A DNA stretch of 64,000 bases from Bacteroidota bacterium (lineage in GTDB: Bacteria; Bacteroidota; Ignavibacteria; Ignavibacteriales; Ignavibacteriaceae). The position numbers and the translations under genes were made by a program. The stretch spans positions 1 through 64,000 of the forward strand of contig JAKAJV010000102.1 of assembly GCA_021813585.1 (NCBI GenBank), given 5' to 3'. The notes under the pieces were generated by a model, which was not told the DNA's origin, ran no database searches, and saw only the letters and a program-made list of their open reading frames with translations. Of the stretch, positions 7,461-17,200 are shown piece by piece; position 1 is the stretch's first letter; each line of letters starts with the position of its first letter.

Positions 7461-9317
7461 TTACTGCGGCAGCTCAGATTTTTTCTGCAAATATAAGCTA
7501 TACCAACCGGCAAACAACGGCTCGTATGGAAAGGCATAAATTCTTCCGCCGAAGCCGATCAGTCTAATCGTTACGGTATTAAATTGAAAAACCGGAACCG
7601 AATCATAAACGTCCTTATTAATTTCCACTCCGTATTTAAGTGCAAGATCAGCAACGTAGGATTTTAATTTTTTTTCGAATTCAATATTTCTCATAACATC
7701 CTTCAGCTCATCTTTAATTTTAACGAAAGAAGTGTCTTTGCTGTCTTCGGCATTTTGAATATCCAATAGCTTCAGCAAAGCAAAACCATCGCTAAGCTTA
7801 ACCGGACCGTAAACTACTCCGGCTTTCATATTCTTCACAATATTTTTGATCTCCCCGATAGTTCCCGTTTGAGTCGGCGGTAAATATCCAAGATTGCCTC
7901 CTCTTTCACGCAGCGAATCAATTATAGAATATTTTCCTGACACAGTTTCAAATGAAACGTGCTTATTCAATTCATCTAATGCTTTCTGAATTGTTTCCAG
8001 GCTGTCAACAAGAATTTCCTGCACATTAAATCTTTCCTGCGGAAACATGATCTTATGGTTCTTTGAATAAAATTCATAAGCATCAGCGTCATTGATCTTA
8101 ATTGAGTCTTGAATTCTTTTCATCAACCGCTGGGAAAGATAATAATCTTCCCAAAGACCCAGATCATTTCTCACCGCCGGTTCTCTTTCAAGATTTTGCC
8201 TCAGACCTTCGCGCGCCAACAGTTCGCTTTCAAGATAATTTTTCACATAATTATTGAAAGCCTGCGCAACGGTTTGATAATCCGTCGTATCGACTCTAAA
8301 GCCGTTGATCTTCAACTGATCTAAAAACTGTTTGACGGTTTCCGGATTCTTTTTGTACTTAATAAAGTTTGATCCCAACACTTCAGCACTAAGCGAATCT
8401 TCTATCCTGCTGAAATCTTCTTTGACTAAATAATAATATTTCGGCTTGTCCGCTTTCTTATAACTTTCCTGTCTTTCGTAAAGATACTTCTGCATCTGAT
8501 TTAAGATCTTCGTAAACAGCGCCCGGTCAACGCTTATCTGAAATTGCTGAAGAAAATTATTTAGATAATCGTCTTCCAAAACTGTTGCTTGTCTTTTCTC
8601 AACCGTCTGCTTAATCTTAAGCAAATTATCCGGAGTATTGAAGTAAGGCTGTTCAATAATTTTCCCCAGTTTAAAAATGTACCAACGGTAACCGGTATAA
8701 ATCGGCTTGGTAAACTGTCCGACTTTCAAACCGTAAACAGCATCCTCAACATTTTCATCAAGCGTTCCGAAGGTTATTGTTCCGGGAGTTTTTTGTCCTT
8801 CTGCTTCCGGTCTTCCGGCAAGTAGAGAATCGATCGGCGTTCCATTTTTCAGTTCGGAATACAATTTTTGAATTTCATTAATGTCCGTCGAATATAAATA
8901 CTTCATCACAAGAAGCTTCTTCATTCTTTCTTTTGCTTCGGAAATTTCTTTCTGTGTTACTTTAACTTTGCTTGAGATTTCTTTCTTGTACAAAGCATCT
9001 CTAACAAAAAGTCTCCCCATGTATGTCAGCATGTTTTGAATGAACTGTGTTGTGTCCAGCTTTAATTCTTTTGCCTTTTGTGCAAGAAGTTTTTCGGCGA
9101 GCAAAGTATAAAGATATTCCTTTTTAACTATCGCTGTATCGAGCGATTCCGTGGTGCGTGGATGCGGACTGAAATCAAATCGTTCGCGGAATTCTCGCGC
9201 CGTTATTTTGACGCCGCCCGCTTTTGCAACAACATCGCTGCCGGAAAAATTTTCTGTTTGACAAAAAACCTGTAAACTGAAAATCAAAAAAAATATAACA
9301 GCAATTATCGGCTTCAT
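7461..9317 (-). CDS. Periplasmic double-parvulin peptidyl-prolyl isomerase (SurA/PpiC type)
   Basis: Putative periplasmic foldase/chaperone that isomerises proline bonds and may escort outer-membrane barrels. The 618-residue protein has a signal peptide (1-20), a SurA-N-like helical part with TAREFRERFDF and LYTLLAEKLLAQKAKEL, a first parvulin-like domain (about 137-220, with ITFGTLDENVEDAVYGLKVG) and a second near 430-525 (GGNLGYLPPTQTGTIGEI, VYGPVKLSDGFALLKLLDI). The start is 2 nt after the GH3 stop, so it is cotranscribed with glycan enzymes. A second double-parvulin protein (56881-58611) precedes the TonB receptor of the galactan locus, which suggests each locus carries its own foldase. 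Catalytic residues of the first domain are weakly conserved and it may be only a chaperone module. Confidence 0.88.
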   Translation of the reverse strand: MKPIIAVIFFLIFSLQVFCQTENFSGSDVVAKAGGVKITAREFRERFDFSPHPRTTESLDTAIVKKEYLYTLLAEKLLAQKAKELKLDTTQFIQNMLTYMGRLFVRDALYKKEISSKVKVTQKEISEAKERMKKLLVMKYLYSTDINEIQKLYSELKNGTPIDSLLAGRPEAEGQKTPGTITFGTLDENVEDAVYGLKVGQFTKPIYTGYRWYIFKLGKIIEQPYFNTPDNLLKIKQTVEKRQATVLEDDYLNNFLQQFQISVDRALFTKILNQMQKYLYERQESYKKADKPKYYYLVKEDFSRIEDSLSAEVLGSNFIKYKKNPETVKQFLDQLKINGFRVDTTDYQTVAQAFNNYVKNYLESELLAREGLRQNLEREPAVRNDLGLWEDYYLSQRLMKRIQDSIKINDADAYEFYSKNHKIMFPQERFNVQEILVDSLETIQKALDELNKHVSFETVSGKYSIIDSLRERGGNLGYLPPTQTGTIGEIKNIVKNMKAGVVYGPVKLSDGFALLKLLDIQNAEDSKDTSFVKIKDELKDVMRNIEFEKKLKSYVADLALKYGVEINKDVYDSVPVFQFNTVTIRLIGFGGRIYAFPYEPLFAGWYSLYLQKKSELPQ

Positions 9318-9319
9318 TA

Positions 9320-11545
9320 TTATTTCTTTAGTTCAAAAGATGTCTTCAAATAATCATCGGAATTTCTTCCGATCATCACGTCGTAAATTCCGGGCTCAAC
9401 AACTTTCTTCATATCAATATTGTAGAACGCAAGCATCTTCGGTTTGATCACGAACTTAACGATCTTTGATTCGCCGGGCTGCAAATAAATTCTCTTAAAT
9501 CCCTTCAGCTCTTTTACAGGAGGAGTTACATCGGCGTAATGATCATGCGTGTAAAGCTGAACAATTTCGGTTCCGCCGACGCTTCCGCTGTTTGTAACCT
9601 TTATCGAAGTGGTCAAAGAATCCTTTTCAGAAATATTTTTTTTGTCGATCGTTAAATCCGAATAAGAAAAATTTGTATAGCTCAATCCGTAACCGAATGG
9701 ATAAAGCGGAGTAACAGGACAATCGAGATATTTAGAAGTGTAATGATCGGTCGGAGACGGCGGTCTGCCGGTGTTCATGTGGTTGTAAAAAATCGGTATC
9801 TGTCCAACCGCCCGCGGGAACGTTGCGGTTAATTTTCCGGATGGATTGTAATCGCCGAACAAAACATCGGCAATTGCATTTCCGGTTTGATTTCCTAAAA
9901 ACCATGTTTCTAAAATTGCCGGGATGTTTTCAGATTCCCAATTTATTGTCAACGGTCTGCCGTTCATCAAAACTACAACTACCGGCGTTCCTGTTTTGTA
10001 TATTTCTTTTATAAGATCTTCTTGAACTCCGGGAATATCAATAAAAGCGCGGCTGGAGGCTTCTCCGCTCATCTCCCGCGATTCGCCTACGACTAAAACC
10101 GCAACATCGGATTCTTTGGCTGCGTTTACCGCTTCGTTAAATTCCGCTCGGCTTGAATCGAGGAAGTCGCAGCCTTTCACGTAATTTATTTTCGTCTCAG
10201 ACGGAATTTTATTTTCTATTCCATCAAGAACCGTTACAACATTTTTAGGAATTCCATCCGGCGCCCACGGACCAATCAAGTCCTCTTGATCATCTGCTAG
10301 CGGACCGATCAATGCAATTGAATGAATATCTTTTTTCAGCGGAAGAATATTTTTCTCGTTCTTCAAAAGCACAATTGATTCATCCGCAAGTCGACGTGCA
10401 ACTTTATTCCTCTCCTCCTGCGGCGGCAAATTTTTTCTGAAGAAAGGGGTATCAACATAAGGATGATCGAACAAGCCGAGTTCATATTTTAATCTAAGCA
10501 CTCTTCGTACGGAGCGGTCAATTAATTTTTCCGGAACGATTCGATTCTTAACTAAGCCTTCAAGATACGGCGCGTAAATATTCCCCATCACTGTATCGCC
10601 TGCAAGGTCAACATCAACTCCGGCAGTGATCCCTACTCTCGCGGCATCTGATTTATCCTTCGCAATTCCGTGATTAACAAGCTCGCCGATTGAATTGTAA
10701 TCGCTTATCACCACGCCTTTAAATTTCCACTCGTCTCTTAAAATTTTTGTTAAGGTAAAATAATTCCCGGATGCCGGCACGCCGTTCAAATCGTTGAATG
10801 CGCTCATGATCGATCCCGCACCGGCATTAACAGCCGCGTGAAAAGGCGGAAGATAAATTTCTCGCAGCGTTCTAACCGAAATATCAACGGTGTTATAATC
10901 TCTTCCGGCTTGAGCCGCGCCGTAAGCGACGTAGTGCTTTGCCGTTGCCGAAATTGATCCTTCATCGCTTAAAGATTTTCCTTGATAGCCTTTTACATAA
11001 GCCGCCGCCATTACGCTTCCAAGGTAAGGGTCTTCGCCCGCGCCTTCTACAATTCTTCCCCACCGCGGATCGCGTGCTATGTCAACCATCGGCGAAAATG
11101 TCCAGTTCAATCCGTCGGATGAAGCTTCCAGCGCTGCTATTCTTGCAGCCTTGGTTACTAGTGCCGGATCCCAACTGCACGACTGCGCGAGCGGAACGGG
11201 AAAGATAGTATGATATCCGTGAATTACATCCGCAGCAAAAGCTAATGGAATATGAAGACGCGATTGTTCGACAGCAATTTTTTGCAAGCTGTCTCTTACC
11301 TGCCGTCCCGGATTTCCCATCATTCCGAATTTACCTTCTCTGATCATTTCTCCAGTTTCGGAATTGACTTCAGTTTTTCTAACAAGCTGCCCGATCTTTT
11401 CTTCCAAAGTCATTTTGGAAAGAAGTTCGTCAACTTTCTTCTCGATAACCGGATCTTTTCTTAAATATGAATTCTGTTGAGCATAATTCTGAAAAGAAAA
11501 AAAACTAATTACTAAAAGCGTGAAGGAAAAAATTTTTATCCGCAT
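9320..11545 (-). CDS. bglX: GH3 beta-glucosidase, secreted
   Basis: Exo-acting beta-glucosidase that releases terminal glucose from beta-glucan oligosaccharides, probably periplasmic. The 741-residue protein has a signal peptide (1-22), the GH3 (beta/alpha)8 domain with FSPMVDIARDPRWGRIVEG and KHYVAYG, and the catalytic nucleophile D282 in GVVISDYNS. A second alpha/beta domain follows (IALIGPLADDQ, VLVVGES), then a C-terminal fibronectin-III-like domain (PFGYGLSYTNFSYS). It has the layout of BglX-type enzymes. The start codon overlaps the stop of the GH144 gene by one base (TAATG). Beside an endo-beta-1,2-glucanase-family gene, sophoro-oligosaccharides are a reasonable but unproven substrate. 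Confidence 0.93.
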   Translation of the reverse strand: MRIKIFSFTLLVISFFSFQNYAQQNSYLRKDPVIEKKVDELLSKMTLEEKIGQLVRKTEVNSETGEMIREGKFGMMGNPGRQVRDSLQKIAVEQSRLHIPLAFAADVIHGYHTIFPVPLAQSCSWDPALVTKAARIAALEASSDGLNWTFSPMVDIARDPRWGRIVEGAGEDPYLGSVMAAAYVKGYQGKSLSDEGSISATAKHYVAYGAAQAGRDYNTVDISVRTLREIYLPPFHAAVNAGAGSIMSAFNDLNGVPASGNYFTLTKILRDEWKFKGVVISDYNSIGELVNHGIAKDKSDAARVGITAGVDVDLAGDTVMGNIYAPYLEGLVKNRIVPEKLIDRSVRRVLRLKYELGLFDHPYVDTPFFRKNLPPQEERNKVARRLADESIVLLKNEKNILPLKKDIHSIALIGPLADDQEDLIGPWAPDGIPKNVVTVLDGIENKIPSETKINYVKGCDFLDSSRAEFNEAVNAAKESDVAVLVVGESREMSGEASSRAFIDIPGVQEDLIKEIYKTGTPVVVVLMNGRPLTINWESENIPAILETWFLGNQTGNAIADVLFGDYNPSGKLTATFPRAVGQIPIFYNHMNTGRPPSPTDHYTSKYLDCPVTPLYPFGYGLSYTNFSYSDLTIDKKNISEKDSLTTSIKVTNSGSVGGTEIVQLYTHDHYADVTPPVKELKGFKRIYLQPGESKIVKFVIKPKMLAFYNIDMKKVVEPGIYDVMIGRNSDDYLKTSFELKK

Positions 11546-13056
11546 TATTTCACCTTCTTGAATCCTAAAACTTTCAATCCTTTTTTAATGACCGGGTCGC
11601 GCATCATGTATTTCCAGATTAAACCCGATCTGAAATTTTCCAGCATTAAAACCAACGGACCTTCATCAATTCCAAGATCGTCTTTATCAAACCAATTGGC
11701 GGTCAAGTTAAAGGCATCGACAAAACCATACTCGCCCCAAATGCCTTTGTCTTTGTACTTATCATAAAAATTCATCAGAGTCGGAATTACAACCTCCGGC
11801 GCAAATACAATCGAGCTTCCAGCCGCATACGGCGCGATTGTTCCGTCGTCGAAATAATTGTACTGCGGACCGGAAGTTCCTCTGCCGGCATATCCAATAA
11901 ATTTCTTGTCGCCAAAATTATAACTGTCTCCAGGTCCGTCGCAAGCGCTTATTCCCCAGTTCAATGAGTCGTAGCCTTTCCACCCGTGCGGATTTTCAAT
12001 CGCGTACAATCTCTGCGTCAACGTTGCGCGTCTCGAATTTTCAAAATAATCAATTCCTTTCGCCAGCATATACTTGTCGGCAATCCCTCTTAAATCAATA
12101 AACAAGTTTGTAAATTGATGACCGAACAATGGAGGAAAAACTACATGAGCTAAACCTTTGTATGGTTCTTCCCACTTATAAGTTTTAGTCCATGTTTCAT
12201 ATCCTTTAGCTGCGTTTTCCATCCCATCGCCGGCAGCAATTACAAACATAATTTGAGCTTCGTTATAACCGCTCCAGCCGTCATTTGACATGCCGTGCTC
12301 AGGTTCCCAGCCCATGGCAATATCGTACGGAAATTTGCTGTCTCCCGGCAGAGTAAAAAACTTCCAGTCAACTTTTTCTAAAATGGCGTTAGCTTTCTTT
12401 CTGATCTCTTTTTCTATTTTTGAATTTTTGTTGAAGTACTGCCGCGAAAAAATTATTCCCGCCAAAAGCAAGCCTGTGTCGATGGATGAAAGCTCACAGT
12501 TCCAGTACCGCAAACCGGTTTTCATATCGAGGAAGTGATAATAAAATCCTTTGTAACCGGTTGAAACGGCATCGGGGCTTTGTTTGCTGTTCAGGAAAAA
12601 ATTTAAAGTGTTTAAAGTACGTTCAGCAGCTTCCTCTCTCTTAATCCAGCGGTGCTCTACGCCGACCGCATAAGCAGGCAAAGCAAAACCAACAGCCGCA
12701 ATACTTGCCGGCGAATCCTTTGTCGAGCGGTCTTTAACCAATCCGTTAGCACGATTAGATTCACCTATAAAATAAAGAAAAGTTCTATATTCGAGAGTAT
12801 CCAGGAATGTCGACTCTTCCGAGGTAAGTCTGTAATTATTCACGCACCTTACGCAAGCTATTCTCTTTGGAGTACCGGAATGATGGAATAGTGGAGTAAA
12901 TTGGTCAATTCCATTATTCCAATACTCCATTGTTCCAAGGACTGTGTAAGATGACTTATTAATTAAATTGTTTTCCTTTGGTTTATTACTTTGACAAAAG
13001 CTGCCAAACGCCTGCAAGAAGATTGCAGCGATAACTAATAAATATTTATTAAACAT
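11545..13056 (-). CDS. GH144-like glucanase (PF10091 glucoamylase domain)
   Basis: Probable endo-acting glucan hydrolase of the PF10091/GH144 type; the characterised GH144 members cut beta-1,2-glucan. A signal peptide (1-21) precedes an odd linker (about 22-75) and then the (alpha/alpha)6 domain from about 78 (ESTFLDTLEYRTFLYF), with RYWNCELSSIDTGLLLAG, WSGYNEAQIMFVIAAGDG, ENPHGWKGYDSLNWGISACDGPG and an acidic C-terminal helix (DDLGIDEGPLVLMLENFRSGLIWKYMM). There is no T9SS tail. Residues 40-60 are encoded by a palindromic repeat that also occurs in the intergenic region upstream, so the linker seems to have grown by repeat insertion. It is coupled to GH3 by a 1-nt overlap. A paralogue with extra modules lies at 26667-29069. 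Confidence 0.85.
   Translation of the reverse strand: MFNKYLLVIAAIFLQAFGSFCQSNKPKENNLINKSSYTVLGTMEYWNNGIDQFTPLFHHSGTPKRIACVRCVNNYRLTSEESTFLDTLEYRTFLYFIGESNRANGLVKDRSTKDSPASIAAVGFALPAYAVGVEHRWIKREEAAERTLNTLNFFLNSKQSPDAVSTGYKGFYYHFLDMKTGLRYWNCELSSIDTGLLLAGIIFSRQYFNKNSKIEKEIRKKANAILEKVDWKFFTLPGDSKFPYDIAMGWEPEHGMSNDGWSGYNEAQIMFVIAAGDGMENAAKGYETWTKTYKWEEPYKGLAHVVFPPLFGHQFTNLFIDLRGIADKYMLAKGIDYFENSRRATLTQRLYAIENPHGWKGYDSLNWGISACDGPGDSYNFGDKKFIGYAGRGTSGPQYNYFDDGTIAPYAAGSSIVFAPEVVIPTLMNFYDKYKDKGIWGEYGFVDAFNLTANWFDKDDLGIDEGPLVLMLENFRSGLIWKYMMRDPVIKKGLKVLGFKKVK
12877..12939. repeat. Intragenic palindromic repeat in the GH144-like gene
   Basis: Iterated octamer-like units of the TGGA(A/G)TAN type in opposite orientations (for example GGAATGATGGAATAGTGGAG near 12877 and TTCCATTATTCCAATACTCC near 12909) form an imperfect inverted repeat. 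It encodes residues 40-60 (GTMEYWNNGIDQFTPLFHHS) between signal peptide and catalytic domain. The same unit appears at 13138-13204 outside the gene. Confidence 0.75.
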
Positions 13057-13137
13057 GATTACGTTTTATAATTTATGTGTTAAGGGTCTTGAATGATTTC
13101 GAGTAATATAAATCATTAGTCGAAGCTGTGCAATCAC

Positions 13138-13204
13138 TGGAATATTGGAGTAGTGGAGAATTGGAATAAACAGGAATTCAAAATTCCATTACTCCACTAT
13201 TCCA
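13138..13204. repeat. Intergenic palindromic repeat of TGGARTAN units
   Basis: Left arm TGGAATATTGGAGTAGTGGA (13138-13157) and right arm TCCATTACTCCACTATTCCA (13185-13204) are inverted copies with two mismatches, separated by 27 nt. It lies between the PorV-like gene and the GH144-like gene and resembles the in-frame copy 200 nt to the left. It may also act as an RNA hairpin between the two genes. Confidence 0.75.
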
Positions 13205-13222
13205 TCACCATTATTTAAGGGA

Positions 13223-14251
13223 TTAAAATCCAACACTGACCGTGAACCTATTCACTTTAAGCAAGCGTCCGTAATCTGCCCAGGCATAATCAAAGCGCAG
13301 AGTATAGCCTTCTGCAAAGGAATAATTTACACCGGCGCCAAGTTCAAGTCCGCCTTCGGAATTAGGCAGGAAAAGATTCCTGTAGCCGCCTCTAATTGAA
13401 AAGTTCTTCATCAAAGTCAGCTCTGCGCCTGCGTTCATGCTTTCGTTGTTGTCGTTCGGATGAAGTGCATCAACAGCAAGCGTAATTTTATTATCGTCAT
13501 TAAATTTGTACGGATAAGAAACTCCGATCCGGAATAACGTCGGCAGCGGAAATAAATCAGTCCTTAATTCACCCGGCAGCTGATCGTTGCCGCCGTGCTT
13601 TGAAGGATCCTGATTGTAATCAATATACAAATCTCTTCCGCTGTAGTTTGCACGCGGCCCAAAATTTAATAAGCTCGCACCGATTGTAAGCCCGCCGGGC
13701 TCAACCTGATACTGAACGCCGAGATTAATTCCGAAGTCAATTAAGTTGTCGTGCCAAATAGATTCTTGAATATAATTTATCATGAAGCCGACGGAGACGC
13801 GATCGGTGAGCATTATACCATAACCAAATCCTAAAGCAAAGTCTTGAACAGAATAATACTCACCTGTTCCCAATGGTTGAGCAACTGTTCTTACAGCAAT
13901 GTCTCCCGAATTCATTGAAATGGCTTGAAGCGCAAATGTTCCAATGTTTTCTACCTTTACTCCAAGAGCGGCATAATTAAAATTAATTCCTGCCAGCCAT
14001 TCGGTATAAGTAAACTGCGCATCTGTCTGGGTTAATCTTCCCATGCTTGCCGGATTATAATACATTGCCGACGCTTCGCCGTAGAGAGCGGTACCTGCAC
14101 TGCCCATGCCGGAAGCCCTTGAGCCTTGATCTATCTTTAAGAACTGTGCGATAGTCGTTCCAACTTTGCTTTGGGCATTTGTCGTAACCTGGAAAGGAAA
14201 AATTACCGACAAAATTAATATAGTCTTAAGATTTAAAAATATTTTTTTCAT
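13223..14251 (-). CDS. PorV/PorQ-family outer-membrane barrel protein (cassette 1)
   Basis: Outer-membrane beta-barrel of the PorV/PorQ (FadL-like) family. PorV in the type IX secretion system is a shuttle that binds cargo sorting domains. The 342-residue protein has a signal peptide (1-27), the family's N-terminal signature (SKVGTTIAQFLKIDQGSRASGMGSAG followed by ASAMYYNPASMG; quoted in two parts), alternating beta strands throughout, and an aromatic C-terminus (VSVGF) typical of barrels. It lies 18 nt after the large FlgD-like gene, which follows a TonB receptor. A paralogue sits in the same cassette position at 49542-50576. I infer it serves the adjacent large protein and is not the housekeeping PorV. 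Confidence 0.85.
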   Translation of the reverse strand: MKKIFLNLKTILILSVIFPFQVTTNAQSKVGTTIAQFLKIDQGSRASGMGSAGTALYGEASAMYYNPASMGRLTQTDAQFTYTEWLAGINFNYAALGVKVENIGTFALQAISMNSGDIAVRTVAQPLGTGEYYSVQDFALGFGYGIMLTDRVSVGFMINYIQESIWHDNLIDFGINLGVQYQVEPGGLTIGASLLNFGPRANYSGRDLYIDYNQDPSKHGGNDQLPGELRTDLFPLPTLFRIGVSYPYKFNDDNKITLAVDALHPNDNNESMNAGAELTLMKNFSIRGGYRNLFLPNSEGGLELGAGVNYSFAEGYTLRFDYAWADYGRLLKVNRFTVSVGF

Positions 14252-14269
14252 ATTAAAATACCGTAAGTT

Positions 14270-17200
14270 TTATTTTACTATCGCAAATTTTCCTATATAG
14301 GTTCCAACTCCGGGTGCATCCACATGAAATATGTACCGCCCAGGCGCAACTGATAAATTATCTCTCGAACGCAAACCCCATGGTTCGAATCCTTGCAAGC
14401 CGTTGTGTTCAATTGTTTGTACCAGTTCGCCGTTTACAGTATAAATTCTGATGGTGCAAGTTTGCGGAAGCCCGCGGAACTCAATCCTTCTTTCACCGCG
14501 GCCAGAAACAGCAAACCTCTGCGGCTCAAAGCTTGCCTGACCGATGTAAGGATTTGGAACAACATACGCTTCTTTAAATTGCTGCTTTGCCTCCTGCTGA
14601 TCAAACTTCTGCTGCACGGTTGTAAATGTAAATGCATCCGAATTTGAATACGGAATTTTTAAATTCAAATTATAAACATCTCCGTCTGTCGGCGGCTGGA
14701 AAGTTCCGCCAGTTGCGGTTGTATCTACTTGAATTTCCCACGTTGGCAGCAGCTTTTGAGGCGCACTGTTAGCTGCCGTTAGGACTTCAATATAGTCTGT
14801 TGGTCTGGTAATAGTTCCGGACTGTTGAATATTTCTAAACCGGAATTTTAATTTGATATCGCCGGACGGATCCTTTGCGATTACTTTAAACTTCACACGC
14901 TGAGACGGCATTCCTATTCCGGCAACAGAAGTGTCCATTACCTGGCTTCCAAAAATTACCTGAAGATTATTGGGGAACCCACGTCTACGCAGCGTAATTG
15001 GGAATGAAGGCGCATAGACGGATTTTAATTTTAAGTTAGTTTTGCTGCCAGAAGCAAATCCAGTATTTGCAGAATCAATTGAAATTGTCGTCGGCGTAGT
15101 AACAACAGGTAAGATTCCATCTGCAACAGGACCAATTCCAAGTCCATCAAGATCGTAACCGTAACTGAATAAAGTATCATGAGCAGTTTCGTCAACAAGC
15201 GAATAGTAATTTGCACGCACCGAATCGCTCAGATTAAAGAATACTAATTTAAAAATGTGGTTATCCGGAACTAAATCAGAATTTAAAATTTTGATACTTA
15301 CATCTCCGACTCCTGAGCCCTCATTATGTTGAAGCTGAATTGCTTGCGCAGGCGTTAAACCAAGCGATGGCGCGTTTGGAGTTACTACTGCAACATTCTT
15401 TGGAAGAATAGTTCCGCCTCTAAGTGTTTGACTTACTGTGATTGGATTTTCAGATGGATATACTGATAATGAATCTATACCGGTATTATAAGCGCAAACT
15501 GCATAATAATAAGTTTGACCGTTTGTTACAGTTGTATCAGTAAAAGAGTGCGAGAGACCGGTCTCATCTCCAAGGTAGTAGGCAACTCCCTCAACTGTAA
15601 ATTTTGAGAACCCGGCAATGCCGTCTTTCAAATCAAATTGGGCAATTGGCTTGCCGTTGCCAATTGGGCCAGAACCCGTTGCTGTTGTTACAACCCTCGG
15701 ATCGAGGAATGTGGGATCGGTGCTGCGATAAACTTTATACCCTTCAAAATCATCAGTGCCGGTTATCGGGTTGATTGCCTGCTCAGCAGTATTATCCCAG
15801 GTTATTGTAATATACTTGTCTCCGGCGTAAGCGTGTACTGCAGGAAGCGGCGGCGGAACTGCAAACTTGTAATTGCCTTTATAAATTTGGGCAACCACTC
15901 TTATCGTAGTTTCCAGCTCTCTTAAATTTGCGCCCCAGCCGAGTGCCAGGCTAAATCTTTCTCTGTCGCCTGCTGGTAATATAAATGGACCTGATGCAAA
16001 TAAAAAGGCAATGTTATAATTCTGAACAAGTGGATTATCAAATCCCGAACCAGGTGTAGTGAAAAAGTCATAGAGCCGTTCAGGCCAATGATGTCCGTCA
16101 TCAAAAAATACAATGTTATCTACCGGACCGATACCATCTCCGGCTCTGATTCTATTAAACTTAAATCCGGTAAGACCAATCATATCCGATTCATCAATAT
16201 CTGTAATATCAAAATTAGGCTCGCCTTCGGTCGGAATGCCGTCGCCTTCGCCAACATCGTGAGTTCCGAAAACGCCGTCGGCGCCGGTATCGCAATATCT
16301 TGCAACCCAATTCATGTTTTCATCTCCAGTCCACCAAACACCTTCCTTATAAGCAGGTCTTTGAGTGATAGGACCATAGAAAGCTTCAAACTTGGCAATG
16401 TTATATTTTTCAGGATGATTCTGTATGTAGTTCATGATATTATTCTGTCCGACAATTTTTTCGCCCGGACCACTATGGCGGCTCTCGTCTGTTATTCCGT
16501 CATTATCATTATCTATCCCATCATACTGGTTGCCGGGGGTTTCAAGATATGAATAACCTAAATAGCCGGTAGGGCCTCTCATTCCAATTCCATGGTTCTC
16601 CCAGTTATAAACAATATTTATTCCGATATCCTTTGTGTAGAAAGCGTTGTTATCGTCGTTCGGAATTATGCCGTTGGGTGCAAATCCTTCGCCGCCTACG
16701 CCGGTATCATTATAAATACCGAAGATAATATTTTCATCGTAGTCGGTTGTGCTTTCGTTTGAAATATCATAATGTGAGAAGATTACGTTTTCCGATTGAA
16801 TATTCGACCACTGAAAATTTCTCTGCTCAACTCTTAAGCCCAATCCCTTTCTTGTATGATCTCTGCTGTCGGGATAAAAATCCCAAGCATCATAATATTG
16901 ATCGTCATAAACGTAATAAGTTTCCTCATCGGCTACCTGAGCTTTGCCGAAATATCCATCCCATGAGCCGGGCCATCCCGGGTCTACAGGGTCATCCATT
17001 TTATTAATCCAGTAATCAGGCCATGTGCGCGGGTCGTTGCTGATTGCCGGCGAACGACCTTTATTGATATCCGGGTTAGGCTGGAAATATCCGACCCATT
17101 TCCCTCCCCAGTTATAAGGAGGTCTTGGTTCAAAGCGCATAACTCTGTTTGTATGAAAAGGGCTTTGTCCTTGTCTTTCTCTGTAGCCTGTTTCCATAAT

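Noticed and set aside
13223-14251. Housekeeping PorV of the type IX secretion machine
   Set aside because: There are two divergent copies, each tied to a TonB/large-protein pair, and no other T9SS core gene is nearby, so a dedicated partner role fits better.
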